The notes: generated from the sequence alone by a model not told the origin. 26,115 nt of DNA from BNWE01 sp964369545 (GCA_964369545.1 CAYJFA010000010.1:1-26115), one strand, 5' to 3'; numbered from the stretch's first letter, positions 7,900 to 16,348 are shown. Translations and numbers: made by a program.

Positions 7900-8240
7900 A
7901 TCAGAAATAAGAGAACTTGTCATAGATTCTGGTGGAGCGGACGTCTCTTATAACGAAAAAATCTCTTAGTCACCCAAAAAAATAATTTTCTTTAATTGCA
8001 ATGAGTTATCAAAACTCGATAACCTTTGGCATCGTATGCTTTAGAGCAGCCTACGATAACAAACCTTTCAAACATTATTTTCATTTTTTTGATAAAGTTT
8101 CTGTGGCAACCTCATCCAATGTATCAATGCCTTACCTGCATCCTTTATCGTCATCCTATTCCTTCTGATAGTGCTTTCATAATCTCGGATTTGCTCATTT
8201 TTATCAAATCCACTTTAATTTTTAATAAATCAGCGTAGTA
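7900..8240 (-). pseudogene. Decayed transposase remnant (IS5/IS4-like)
   Basis: No intact gene is visible between 7624 and 8284. On the minus strand a broken frame near 8065-8010 reads SKAYDAKGYRVLI, close to the DKAYDA-type motif of IS5-family DDE transposases. After a stop near 7995 and an AT-rich stretch, RYKRRPLHH follows near 7930-7960, resembling the K-x-R-K-x-P-(I/L)-H-(Y/H) region just after it in such transposases. Stops and shifts interrupt it throughout, so it is a fossil. The 3' part shares an 82-base stretch with the relic at 8727. The rest of 7624-7900 shows nothing I can name. Confidence 0.45.
7931..8012 (-). repeat. Diverged repeat, copy A
   Basis: About 82 bases from GGTGGAGCGG to the GAGTTATCAA-like end. 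It aligns almost without gaps with 8727-8807, sharing the first ten bases exactly and the pattern CTTTAATT(G/A)CAATG(A/G)GTTA near the other end. It covers part of the transposase-like relic. Confidence 0.6.
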
Positions 8241-8284
8241 GAGGCATAAATCAAATCAAAAAGTTTGCGCGAATTCTGCAAAAA

Positions 8285-8629
8285 CTATTTATGCTTCCCG
8301 AAAAAAGTTTTATTATCAACCCCATAGCAATATCCGGAAAAATCAGCAAACTTTTTTTTATAAAACTCGATTGCATTGTTGCGCTTTTTGCCTGTTGACC
8401 ACTTCATGCAACACGCATTTTCATCTTGATTTAGCTTCGATATAGCAAAGTCCATTAATTGATTTCCTATACCATATCTTCTATGATGTTCATCCACTAC
8501 TAGAGTATCTATATACATATATCGCCCTGTATATAATTCGTGATTAAATATGTATCCTATAAGTCCTACAACTTCTGTTTTTTTATCTTTAATTTTTATA
8601 CACGCTTTATAAAGTTTATAGTGTTTTTT
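8285..8629 (-). pseudogene. GNAT acetyltransferase, 5'-truncated
   Basis: An open frame of 114 codons that runs from a stop at 8630-8632 to TAG at 8285-8287. Residues such as VVGLIGYIF, then YIDTLVVDEHHRRYGIGNQLMDFA (motif A of the GNAT fold, with the acetyl-CoA-binding R-R-Y-G-I-G) and AIEFYKKKF (motif B) show a GNAT N-acetyltransferase. GNAT enzymes move an acetyl group from acetyl-CoA to an amine. The frame has no start codon before the internal ATG at 8516-8518, which lies inside a conserved strand; the N-terminal third of a normal domain is gone. It lies between two transposase-like relics, which may explain the loss. Confidence 0.75.
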
Positions 8630-8699
8630 CTAGAACACAACATTGTAAAAGCCTGTGATACAACGGATTTTTAGAATATATTGAAATATAGAAAAAGAC

Positions 8700-8870
8700 A
8701 GATTGTTCGTTTTGATCAATGAATGTGGTGGAGCGGGTGTCCCTTAAAACGAAACTATTCTCCACATTTATTTTGGCATGTTTCCTTTAATTACAATGGG
8801 TTAACAATTTTTAAAAACCGACTGCTCTACCAGTTGGCGATTGTTTTCGGATCATGCTTGTTAAGCTACT
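8700..8870 (-). pseudogene. Second decayed copy of the transposase-like relic
   Basis: Aligned with the relic at 7900-8240 over its last part: RFKGHPLHH near 8726-8752 corresponds to RYKRRPLHH there. Upstream reading on the minus strand (NNRQLVEQSVFKNC near 8808-8850) is open for a short stretch and then broken by stops. No complete gene and no terminal inverted repeats are visible. The 165 bases from 8871 to 9036 hold nothing I can name. Confidence 0.4.
8727..8807 (-). repeat. Diverged repeat, copy B
   Basis: About 81 bases matching copy A at 7931-8012, same orientation, with many substitutions but hardly any gaps. The two copies flank the truncated GNAT gene. Confidence 0.6.
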
Positions 8871-9036
8871 TTTTGACAAACATAATATGAACTCATCTTA
8901 ACCCATTAATAAAATTTGTAAATTCATAATGCTCAGCAACACCAAGTGTATTAACCTTGAATAATCATTTTCGCATAAATATTGTTCACAATATCGCCAG
9001 CGTAGTTTCAAAATCTTGCTATAATTTAGCTCCAGA

Positions 9037-10094
9037 TCATATCGATTTTGTACTTACCTTTGGAATAGAATTCCGCACATTATGAGAAATAAAGTAGGAA
9101 ACTTTTGCTCGCTTTCTTTCTATTTTTTTGCAGATATTAAATATATAATGTGTCCTACCAGAGCAAACATAGGTTCCCTGTTCTATAGCTTGAAGTTTCG
9201 CTTTCCCGATTAATCTCATTGATTTCCAAGCATCATTAAACTCATCTTCAGAACCTCCAGCTTTTATAAAGTATCCCTTCGCCTCTTCTTTGTTCCAATA
9301 CCAAGAATCATTTTTATCCCAACTTTTCAGCATCTCTATCCATGTCTGTGTAAGAGGATAATCATACGGAGGAACAAAAAGGACAGGTTTATCAGACATA
9401 CAAACGCTTATTTCCTTTAATCCTGCTTCCAAAAACAGTCCGGGAAGCTCATCTGCAACATTGAACCTGCATTTTCCAACTAATTTCGCTCCCTGTACGC
9501 ATCTACGATGAAGAATTATAGACTTTATTAGGTCGTTTTCTGGAACAGTATCTTCCATGCTTCCCAAAATAAGCTTATCCGCGAGAGTAGTGGGCTCCGC
9601 AACAAAAAGAAGACCGCCTGGCTTCAAAACTCTCTTCATTTCCGAAATAACCTTTTTTGGATTCATACATGCATTAATACTGTTTGGCATGTAACAATAT
9701 CAAAGGAATTATCAGGAAACGGAATTGCTTCTGCATTCCCACATACATAAGAAAATTTATCTGATTGATCTAGACTTCTTGCTATAGAACTTGCTTTCTC
9801 TACCCAATTTTGTTCAAAATCCATCCCTGTTATTTTGCAATGCGGTGGCAAAATCCTCGATATTATTCTTCCCCAATCACCTTTACCACAACCTATATCT
9901 AACAGCGTATCTTTTTTGGCGGGTTTCCAGCTATTAAACCTTAATTGTAAAAAATCTGTATTCCACCAGTGTTGTCTGTGAATACCCAAAAACTGCGCAG
10001 AATGCTCAAGAACTTGTGAAATCGACTTATCCTGCATAGCTAGACAATTTCCACATATCATTAAAATTGCTACTAATTTTTTTAACATGCTCAT
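9037..10094 (-). pseudogene. SAM-dependent methyltransferase, frameshifted, with signal-peptide-like N-terminus
   Basis: One class I methyltransferase split over two frames. The first part (10094 to about 9663) has motif I LLDIGCGKGDWG at residues 64-75, then GMDFEQNW (motif II acidic residue) and FDIVTCQTVLMHV (motif IV region). It stops at TGA near 9667; the following NPKKVISEMKRVLKPGGLLF continues the same fold in another frame, so about one base is missing around 9670. Such enzymes methylate small molecules or proteins using S-adenosylmethionine. The N-terminus (LKKLVAILMICGNCLA before MQDK) looks like a Sec signal peptide, unusual for a SAM enzyme. The second ATG at 10086-10088 has GAGATGAG just before it and is a likely start. 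A programmed frameshift is possible but no slippery site is clear. Confidence 0.8.
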
Positions 10095-10446
10095 CTCTTT
10101 TCTTTACATTTTTAAAATACTTGATAAATTTTCCACTTTCGATGATTACCATATATTAATTTCCTTTCATCTCATACTACACAAAAAACATACAGCGCTG
10201 CAATCTCTAATTGCAACCTATAGCAACCCCGATACAAAATTGTTTAAAAAATGCTTGAGACTCCAACACGCTATAAAAATAACATGTAAATTGCAGTATT
10301 ACAAATTAACCTACATAATCTATTCATAAATAAGGTAGAATTTGGATATTGAGATATAAAAATTAGATTGTTATATCTTAGTTATATAGTAAGCAATAAT
10401 ATATATATTGTTAATTATCTGTTTTAATGTATTTGGATTTTAGAAA
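10095..10446. other. Divergent intergenic region upstream of the MbtH-like gene
   Basis: About 350 AT-rich bases between the methyltransferase and the MbtH-like gene, which are divergent. An 80-codon frame here (10087-10329, plus strand) has no ribosome binding site, overlaps the methyltransferase start and has a biased composition; I do not count it as a gene. The notable content is two inverted repeats near the MbtH-like gene, listed separately. Confidence 0.5.
10352..10410 (+). promoter_or_regulatory. Two inverted repeats before the MbtH-like gene
   Basis: AGATATAA at 10352-10359 and TTATATCT at 10371-10378 are perfect inverted repeats with an 11-base spacer. A second palindrome, CAATA...TATTG, spans 10394-10410. 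Both lie within 100 bases of the start codon and could be operators or overlap the promoter. They consist almost only of A and T, so chance is a real alternative. Confidence 0.3.
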
Positions 10447-10653
10447 ATGACTGAAGAAATGCAAGAAAAAATAAAAGTTCTGGTAAACGATGAGGGGCAA
10501 TATTCGTTTTGGCCAATATGGAAGGAAGTTCCGAATGGATGGACGGATGTTGGTTTTTGTGGAACCAAAGAAGAATGTAGTGACTATATTAAAAACGTTT
10601 GGACAGATATGCGTCCTTTGAGTCTTCGCAATAAAGCCTCATCCATTAATTGA
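10447..10653 (+). CDS. MbtH-like protein
   Basis: A 68-residue MbtH-family protein, the normal size. The family signature is intact: NDEGQYSFWP (14-23), VPNGW (28-32) and VWTDMRPLSL (51-60), including the conserved tryptophans. MbtH-like proteins bind adenylation domains of nonribosomal peptide synthetases and help them fold or activate amino acids. The nearby synthetase (11291-13949, opposite strand) is broken, so this protein may be a leftover or may serve a synthetase elsewhere in the genome. No strong ribosome binding site is seen; a GGA lies about ten bases before the ATG. It is convergent with the acetyltransferase gene. Confidence 0.93.
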   Translation: MTEEMQEKIKVLVNDEGQYSFWPIWKEVPNGWTDVGFCGTKEECSDYIKNVWTDMRPLSLRNKASSIN

Positions 10654-10672
10654 TGTAATAAAAAAATTAATG
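10644..10672. terminator. AT-rich hairpin between convergent genes
   Basis: CATTAATT at 10644-10651 and AATTAATG at 10665-10672 form a perfect eight-base inverted repeat with a 13-base loop containing an A-run. It covers the ends of the MbtH-like and acetyltransferase genes and could end transcription from both sides. The stem has one G-C pair only, so stability is low. Confidence 0.3.
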
Positions 10673-11284
10673 TTCATGCTTTGAGATACTGTAAGACATG
10701 AGTTTGCAGACAGCCCCTTTGGAGCAAAAGTTTTTGATTATTGTCCAGCCTAGTTTTTCGTACCATGTATGTATAGTCGGATTATTTGTGTACAAATATA
10801 TAGTATTGTATCCGAGAGCTTTTGTTTTTGTTATCGCTGTTTCCAATAATATTTGTCCTAACCCTTTGCTTCTTTCTTCAGGTTTTACACACAGATGTGA
10901 TATGCAAGGATAGTATTCATGATGCAGAGGAATATTTGCATCACAGATACTTATCATGCCGACAGGTTTCCCTTGCTTTATAGCAACGAGACATATACTC
11001 AATGTCTCGCTATTCAGGCGACTAGTTAAAACTGATAAGGCGCCTTCTCTGGTAAGTTCACTATTAAAAATACTCCATTCAGAAAAATACCAATCTGCCA
11101 ATTCAGATAAGAAACAGGTATGGTTACATAAATAATCTATGGTTAAAACACTTTGCTGATGTTCTAAAATTTTTGTGAATATTTTTTCTTTATACATATT
11201 TTTATCTTCAGTATGATTAAGTCCAATACACTCGCTCTTACAATAAGAAAAAACAAAAACGAATAAAAACAAGAAAACCGTCAT
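10667..11284 (-). CDS. GNAT acetyltransferase with signal-peptide-like N-terminus
   Basis: A 205-residue protein with an intact GNAT domain: VGMISICD (strand 4), then ISHLCVKPEERSKGLGQILL with the acetyl-CoA loop R-S-K-G-L-G, then YLYTNN and the motif B segment IHTWYEKLGW. It should acetylate an amine, substrate unknown. The annotated start follows the stop of the synthetase by six bases, suggesting co-transcription and coupled translation. The first 15 residues (MTVFLFLFVFVFSYC) form a hydrophobic segment like a signal peptide or anchor, strange for an acetyl-CoA enzyme. An internal Met30 would give a purely cytoplasmic protein. In peptide clusters such enzymes may tailor the product or give self-resistance; here this is inference. 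Confidence 0.82.
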   Translation of the reverse strand: MTVFLFLFVFVFSYCKSECIGLNHTEDKNMYKEKIFTKILEHQQSVLTIDYLCNHTCFLSELADWYFSEWSIFNSELTREGALSVLTSRLNSETLSICLVAIKQGKPVGMISICDANIPLHHEYYPCISHLCVKPEERSKGLGQILLETAITKTKALGYNTIYLYTNNPTIHTWYEKLGWTIIKNFCSKGAVCKLMSYSISKHEH

Positions 11285-11290
11285 CTTACT

Positions 11291-13949
11291 TCACTCATGC
11301 ATTTCACAAAATTTATTTAAGATATCCCAATGAGTAGCATCAAAAGCTTTTATTACTTCTATGTTTTTTATATTGTTTACGCACTTTTCGACATTATTAT
11401 ATTCTAATGTATTTATATAGTTACTTAACATATTAAACTTGTGTTCCTTTGTACTGTGTGGAAGCATGGCCTTTACAAGTTTGATATTTGTGTTGTTTAA
11501 TGGCTCAACAAATTTTTGACAACTCATATTCATTTCTGCTTTTATTAAATTTTTAGTTTTTTCCATATCATTAAGCAATATCAAATTTTGTGCATGAGCA
11601 TAATGTAAGTGATCTTCAATTTTTGTTGTAGATAATTCGTTTATTATATAATTATCTGTTACTACTGTATCCAACAATATTAAATTGATTTTTAAAAATC
11701 CTTTCTTTTCTAAAATGGAAGCAATCTCAAGTGCTATTCGACCTCCTAAGGACCATCCCAAAAAAGTTAATTCCCTGTCCTTGTTCAAAGAGATTATTTC
11801 TTCAATTTGATATAAATAATGGGAAGATAAATCATTTATGTCGTATTTTATATCAGTAGTGTAAAGGTTATAAGAATCTATTCCATAACAACAATATCGT
11901 TGATTCATTTTTTTTGATAATTCTTTATAAACTTCACAACCACAAAAACCAGGATGAATCATAAACAGCGGTTGTTTTTCATTTGGTAAAGAGAAATTAA
12001 CTATAACACCATTGTTCTTCTTTTTGAGAGAATCGTCTGTCTCATTAGAATTTATCATATTAGAAAGTGAAACTATTGTTGTACTTATAAAAATATCCGC
12101 AACTTTGATGTTGAATCCATTAATATTGGATAATTTGACCGCTTTTATTGCACTAATGCTTGTGCCGCCTCTTTTGAAAAAATCATCATAGATACCTATT
12201 TTATCTTGCTCAAGAACTTTCTCCCAAATTTCGTATAATTTTTCCTCAGTTTCGTTTCTTGGCGGAACAAATTCATCGATAGACATTCTTTTTCCGATAT
12301 CTAAAGTCATCAATAAATTATTATCTATTTTTCCGTTTGATGTTAATGGGATGTCACTTAGTACAATAAAAAAATTAGGAATCATATATTCAGGCAACAA
12401 AGAAGATATCTTATTCCTAATTATCTCTACCGTTTCTGCTATGCCGATACCAGTAAATACTGATATAGGTTTTTGAGATTGTGATTCAAATATATAGGAT
12501 TCTTCTAGACCGAATACTGATTCTGGAACTACGTACGCAACTAATTGTTTATTGCCTTCTTTATCTTCCTTTGCTGATACAACCGATATTTTTACCTTAT
12601 CACAAGAATTAATTGCTGATTCTATTTCACCGAGTTCTATCCTAAATCCTCTAATTTTTACTTGACTATCTATCCTTCCTATATATTCTATGTTTCCATT
12701 TGGTAAGAATTTGCCAAGATCTCCAGTTTTATATAAACGATCTCCATTTCCAAATGGATTAGCTATAAATTTTTCTGCTGTTAAATCTGCTCTATTTAAA
12801 TATCCGCGAGCTAATCCAACTCCACCTATATAAATCTCTCCACTAACACCGACTGGAACAGAATTCATATAATCATCCAATATATAATACTAACATTAGA
12901 TATGGGACTGCCTATAGTTGACCCATTGCTTGTTGATGTTACTGAATGAACGCAAGAGCAAACAGTAGCTTCTGTTGGCCCATACGCATTTATAAAATTA
13001 TTTGCCAATCTTCCACTTTTTAGTGCATCGCTATTTGAAAGTTCTCCAGCTATCACTAATGTTCTCAAAAAATCAAAATTATAACTTCCAGTTTTTAACA
13101 AACTCGTGGGGAGAGTTGCAGTATCTATTGATAAATCCTTCATTAAATGTATGAAATCCCTCTTAGGATCTATTATAATTAACTTTGCTCCAGACAGTAA
13201 AACTGCTATTATTTCAAAAACAGAAGCATCAAAAGAATAAGATGATAATTGCAATACTATATTAAGAGCAGTTAAACGCATAAATTTAATTTGAAAATTA
13301 GCCAAATTTACCACACTATTATGGCTTATTTGTACGCCTTTTGGATTACCTGTCGAGCCGGATGTATAAATTACATAAGCTAAGTTCGATGGGTTTAAAT
13401 TCAATTCTAAATTGCTGTTTGTCTCGTTGTTAATCAAAGCCCAATCAGAATCCAAAAATACTATTCTTCCTTTTTCAGCAATAAACCCTTTCAATTTATT
13501 TTCAAATTTTTTCCGAGATAAGATTATGTCTGCGTTAGCATCATTAATCATATATTGTAATCTGATATCAGGATATTCAGGATCTAATGGAACATACGCA
13601 GTGCCAGCTTTTATCCCATAATTCCCACTATCATTTCCAATGAGCGATCTAGGCATATGGCTACCAGAGTATCTGGTTTCACTCCTTGCTTTTTTAAATA
13701 ATGAGCTAATTGGTTAGATTTTGAATTCAATTCACTATCAGTCATGGTTTGATTTTCAAAACTCACCGCAATAGAATTAGGGCATATTTTTACTCGTTCT
13801 TCAAACAATTCATGTATGCACTTGTATTTTGGATATTCTTCATTAGTGTTATTCCAATAAATAAGTATTTTTTTCTTTTCCTCAGGCGAAAGCATGGACA
13901 ATTCAGAAATTTTTACATCATCAATTCTTACGTTTGCATTGTACAGCCT
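11291..13949 (-). pseudogene. Nonribosomal peptide synthetase remnant: C-domain end, A, PCP, TE
   Basis: The open frame begins after a stop at 13950-13952 with LYNANVRIDD, the last strand of a condensation domain, so the C domain and start are lost. The adenylation domain spans three frames: NNTNEEYP onward to VGIMG (frame break near 13625, a few bases missing between GIMG and KAG), then AYVPLDPEYP (A2), YTSGSTGNPKG (A3), FDASVFE (A4) and NAYGPTEA (A5), a second break near 12880, then GEIYIGG (A6), YKTGD (A7), QVKIRGFRIELGEIE (A8) and NGKID (A10). The carrier domain has DDFFKRGGTSISA with the phosphopantetheine Ser. The thioesterase has HPGFCG, GWSLGG with the nucleophile and ATHWD with a likely catalytic His. 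The selectivity residues read D-A-F-T-V-A-A-V-C-K, resembling phenylalanine-type codes. With a TE it was the last module of a peptide assembly line. Two frameshifts make it non-functional as it stands. Confidence 0.9.
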
Positions 13950-13964
13950 TTAATCAATCGCTAG

Positions 13965-14570
13965 TTAATTATTAACTACATTTGCTCTGAAAATACAAGA
14001 CAAAGTAGATATATGTATTAGTCCTCCACCAACAAGTTGTCCATCAACTTCTGCGTGAACAGCTCGGTGAATCCGACTTGGAAGTGGTACTATATTCCAC
14101 CACTTATTTAATCCACCAAATTCCAGTGGAATGATATGATGAGCGTGGAATTCAGCTTGTAATCTCTGCCCACCTCTTTCGATTGTTTCAGTAGGCCATG
14201 TAACATTACCATACTTTTCACGCCATTTAGCAACTAATCGTCCTCTACTCCCATGATCGCTTACTTTTCCATTATCAAAAGTGTCTCTTCTATCTGTATA
14301 TGCTTTTTGGCTAGATATATCTGTGAATTGCTTCCCTTGTACCCAGTTGTAAAGATACGCTTGATGTTCATTACTCAATTGTGCTCTACCAGAAATATGA
14401 CACAGATTAGGATTAATATGTTCTCTTACATAGGCTGTTACCTTTTTTACCGTAGCATCACCACGATTGTATGCGGGAAGAGCATCCATCGCAGACAAAG
14501 TACATAAACTAAAAATATTAAATGCAAAATAAGCTACTGTTCTGTTTAAAAACCTACGAATAACTTTCAT
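13965..14570 (-). CDS. Secreted HNH-nuclease-like protein
   Basis: A 201-residue protein from the ATG at 14568-14570. An ATG at 14582 is in frame, but its own first bases (ATGGAGG) supply the ribosome binding site for the second, which is therefore the better start. Residues 1-27 form a signal peptide (basic MKVIRRFLNR, a hydrophobic stretch, and LSA before MDAL). The C-terminal part contains HAHHIIPLEFGG (His144-His145), WWNIVPLP and a further IHRAVH, the ββα-metal layout of HNH/colicin-type endonucleases. Such secreted nucleases act as toxins or effectors on DNA. The middle part, residues 40-130, is not recognised. No immunity gene is seen next to it. The NRPS remnant starts just 15 bases after its stop, a likely recombination junction. 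Confidence 0.8.
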   Translation of the reverse strand: MKVIRRFLNRTVAYFAFNIFSLCTLSAMDALPAYNRGDATVKKVTAYVREHINPNLCHISGRAQLSNEHQAYLYNWVQGKQFTDISSQKAYTDRRDTFDNGKVSDHGSRGRLVAKWREKYGNVTWPTETIERGGQRLQAEFHAHHIIPLEFGGLNKWWNIVPLPSRIHRAVHAEVDGQLVGGGLIHISTLSCIFRANVVNN

Positions 14571-14790
14571 GGTAACCTCCATACGAAAAATACATTTTCA
14601 GAATAAAAATTCCTAATAAGAATATCAACCCACCATTGCAATCAAATAAAATTATTTTACGTTTTATCATCAACTTTTGTAAAAATCTCATTTTGCCACA
14701 ACAAGGCGAAGGGGAGTCGAACTTGCGTCACAGTTCGCGTTTTTATTGAAAACTCACGTTTATATCATATTTTTATGAAAATTACGCATT

Positions 14791-15105
14791 TTATGACTGA
14801 TTTTCGATTTTTAGAATTTTCTTATATTTCAATGCATTAGCGCGCCACAGAAGGACATCCGCTAACCAGTGAGCATTTCTCCAAACCAATGTTGTGTCAC
14901 TTTTGGCGCAAACCCTGCAAATAACTCTAACATAGAGCATGTAGAGCGGAGGTGCGAAAAATCTCCTGACCCCTTGTTTTGGAGAATCTCCGTGATTTTG
15001 GAGACAAATTGACACGATGGAGAAGATGGCGGCGACGTTATTTTGCCGATTTAGAGAACAGGCAATAACGCAAAAACCTCTGACGCAGCGACATTCTAAA
15101 ATCAT
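14791..15105 (-). other. Higher-GC island with a doubtful 104-codon frame
   Basis: The region from about 14840 to 15150 has clearly more G and C than its surroundings. The minus strand carries a 104-codon open frame (14791-15105), rich in Cys, Arg and Val (for example CVRGFCVIAC, VRVICRVCAK), with no clear ribosome binding site. It directly follows the 3' end of tRNA-Ala on that strand. Short inverted repeats such as TCTCC...GGAGA near 14962-14985 and GGAGAATCTCC at 14981-14991 suggest possible RNA structure. It may be a conserved noncoding or mobile element and not a gene. From 14571 to 14790 I see nothing. Confidence 0.35.
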
Positions 15106-15151
15106 TACTCATAACAGACAAATGAAGATCTCGGCAGAATCGCTGAAAACT

Positions 15152-15227
15152 TGGTGGAGCCAAGGGGGGTCGAACCCCTGACCTCTACAATGCCATTGTA
15201 GCGCTCTACCAACTGAGCTATGACCCC
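15152..15227 (-). tRNA. tRNA-Ala (anticodon GGC)
   Basis: A complete 76-base cloverleaf with encoded CCA. The acceptor stem GGGGTCA pairs with TGGCTCC (one G-U pair), the D arm is AGCTCAGTTGGTAGAGC, the anticodon stem CTACA/TGTAG encloses ATGGCAT giving anticodon GGC (reads GCC and GCU alanine codons), and the T arm is AGGGGTTCGACCCCC. It is a single tRNA gene without rRNA neighbours. tRNA 3' ends are common integration sites, relevant to the unusual sequence just downstream. Confidence 0.97.
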
Positions 15228-15424
15228 AACACTACATAAAATGCAACATTTAAAATAGTTTTTCAAGCTCCTCCACTAATATAAATAGTTAGACGATTCT
15301 TATTTTGCATATCTATCATGAATAAAAAAACAAAATTAATTACATTACTTCTTTATAAAAACTTTAATATTGAAGAATAAAGAAAAATAATTTAAATTCT
15401 CTTTAAAATTATATAATAACTAAC

Positions 15425-16138
15425 ATGCTATCAATAAAAATACAAAACAATTTTGTGGGCAGTATTTTAAAAAGTTTTATCATATACATATCCCTAATAA
15501 TATCAATAGAATACAATCAGTTACATGCAAACTCATTAGCTCACAAATTTTTTGAAGATATAAATAGTGATATAAAGTTGCCTGAAAAATACCAACCAGA
15601 ATATTTAATAATTGGAGATGAAAATGCTCCAACAACGATAATCATTTATGTTTCTCTAACTTGTAAATACTGTACTGACTTTTTTACAACGGAGCTTCCA
15701 AAATTACATGAATACATAGATAAAAAATTAATAAAAATACATTTAATCTTACACATAGAATCCATACCTGACTTTATTTCATCTATGTTGATAAAATGTC
15801 TCGGATCTAAATCTAAGGATCTATTGGTGTATTCTTATATATGGTTATTTCAAAATCAAAAAAAATGGATGTCAATTACAAATGAAAATGAAATAATGGA
15901 TTTTGTTTATAATGAAGTATTTTCTAAATTTAAAATCTCAAGGGATGAATTTGATGTTTGTAGAACAAACAAAGAAACATATGATTTCTTAGTTCTGGAT
16001 GCCATATTTGCTGGAAAAATCGAAAAAATATCAATGACCCCGACTTTCATAATAAAAACCAAAACTAGAACAAAAACACATGCCGGAATTATTACTGCCG
16101 CGGAATTATTACAAAAGATACCATCAAATAACAACTAA
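15425..16138 (+). CDS. Exported DsbA-like thiol oxidoreductase
   Basis: A 237-residue protein of the thioredoxin-fold DsbA/BdbD group. Residues 1-35 hold a hydrophobic segment (11-28) ending in LHA, consistent with a signal peptide or anchor. The phrase GDENAPTTIIIY and the following CKYC (Cys80, Cys83) mark the active site, and SMTPTFII supplies the cis-proline loop. It should form or exchange disulfides in exported proteins in the periplasm. The very large, cysteine-bearing surface protein encoded next on the same strand, about 210 bases downstream, is an obvious candidate client. No strong ribosome binding site precedes the ATG. Confidence 0.85.
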   Translation: MLSIKIQNNFVGSILKSFIIYISLIISIEYNQLHANSLAHKFFEDINSDIKLPEKYQPEYLIIGDENAPTTIIIYVSLTCKYCTDFFTTELPKLHEYIDKKLIKIHLILHIESIPDFISSMLIKCLGSKSKDLLVYSYIWLFQNQKKWMSITNENEIMDFVYNEVFSKFKISRDEFDVCRTNKETYDFLVLDAIFAGKIEKISMTPTFIIKTKTRTKTHAGIITAAELLQKIPSNNN

Positions 16139-16176
16139 TTAAAAATAAAAATAAAAAAAATATCTGTAAAATACAT

Positions 16177-16218
16177 TGCTATTATGCTATTTTAAATACT
16201 ATTAATCGAAATGCTATT
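16177..16218 (+). repeat. Three copies of TGCTATT
   Basis: The heptamer TGCTATT occurs at 16177-16183, 16185-16191 and 16212-16218 in the gap before the giant surface-protein gene. Spacing is not regular in helical turns, and the background is AT-rich. A regulator binding site is possible but weakly supported. Confidence 0.2.
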
Positions 16219-16348
16219 AAAAATAATGTTGTTAAATATATGGCAGAATCTATTTTTTCAAATAAAAATTTCTATATATTCACAACTAATTTTTTAATGA
16301 ATCCCAAAAATATAAAAATAAAGACATTCATGATCCATGGGGATATTT

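Noticed and set aside
8026..8238. 70-codon plus-strand frame
   Set aside because: It is the antisense of the transposase-like relic and has no recognisable domain or start signal.
8727..8870. tRNA-like wording (TGGTGGAGCGG and GCTCTACCAGTTGG) suggesting a decayed tRNA
   Set aside because: The two parts are too far apart, no cloverleaf stems form, and the sister copy at 7931 lacks the D-arm-like part. A transposase relic explains both copies better.
10087..10329. 80-codon frame in front of the MbtH-like gene
   Set aside because: It overlaps the methyltransferase start, lacks a ribosome binding site and has the composition of AT-rich noncoding DNA.
14700..14740. GTTCGACTCCCC on the minus strand, like a T arm of another tRNA or a tmRNA end
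   Set aside because: The flanking bases do not pair into a T stem or acceptor stem and no D or anticodon arm lies upstream.
16177..16218. TGCTATT copies as a CRISPR-like or iteron array
   Set aside because: Units are too short, the spacing is irregular and no cas or replication gene is nearby; kept only as a weak repeat.
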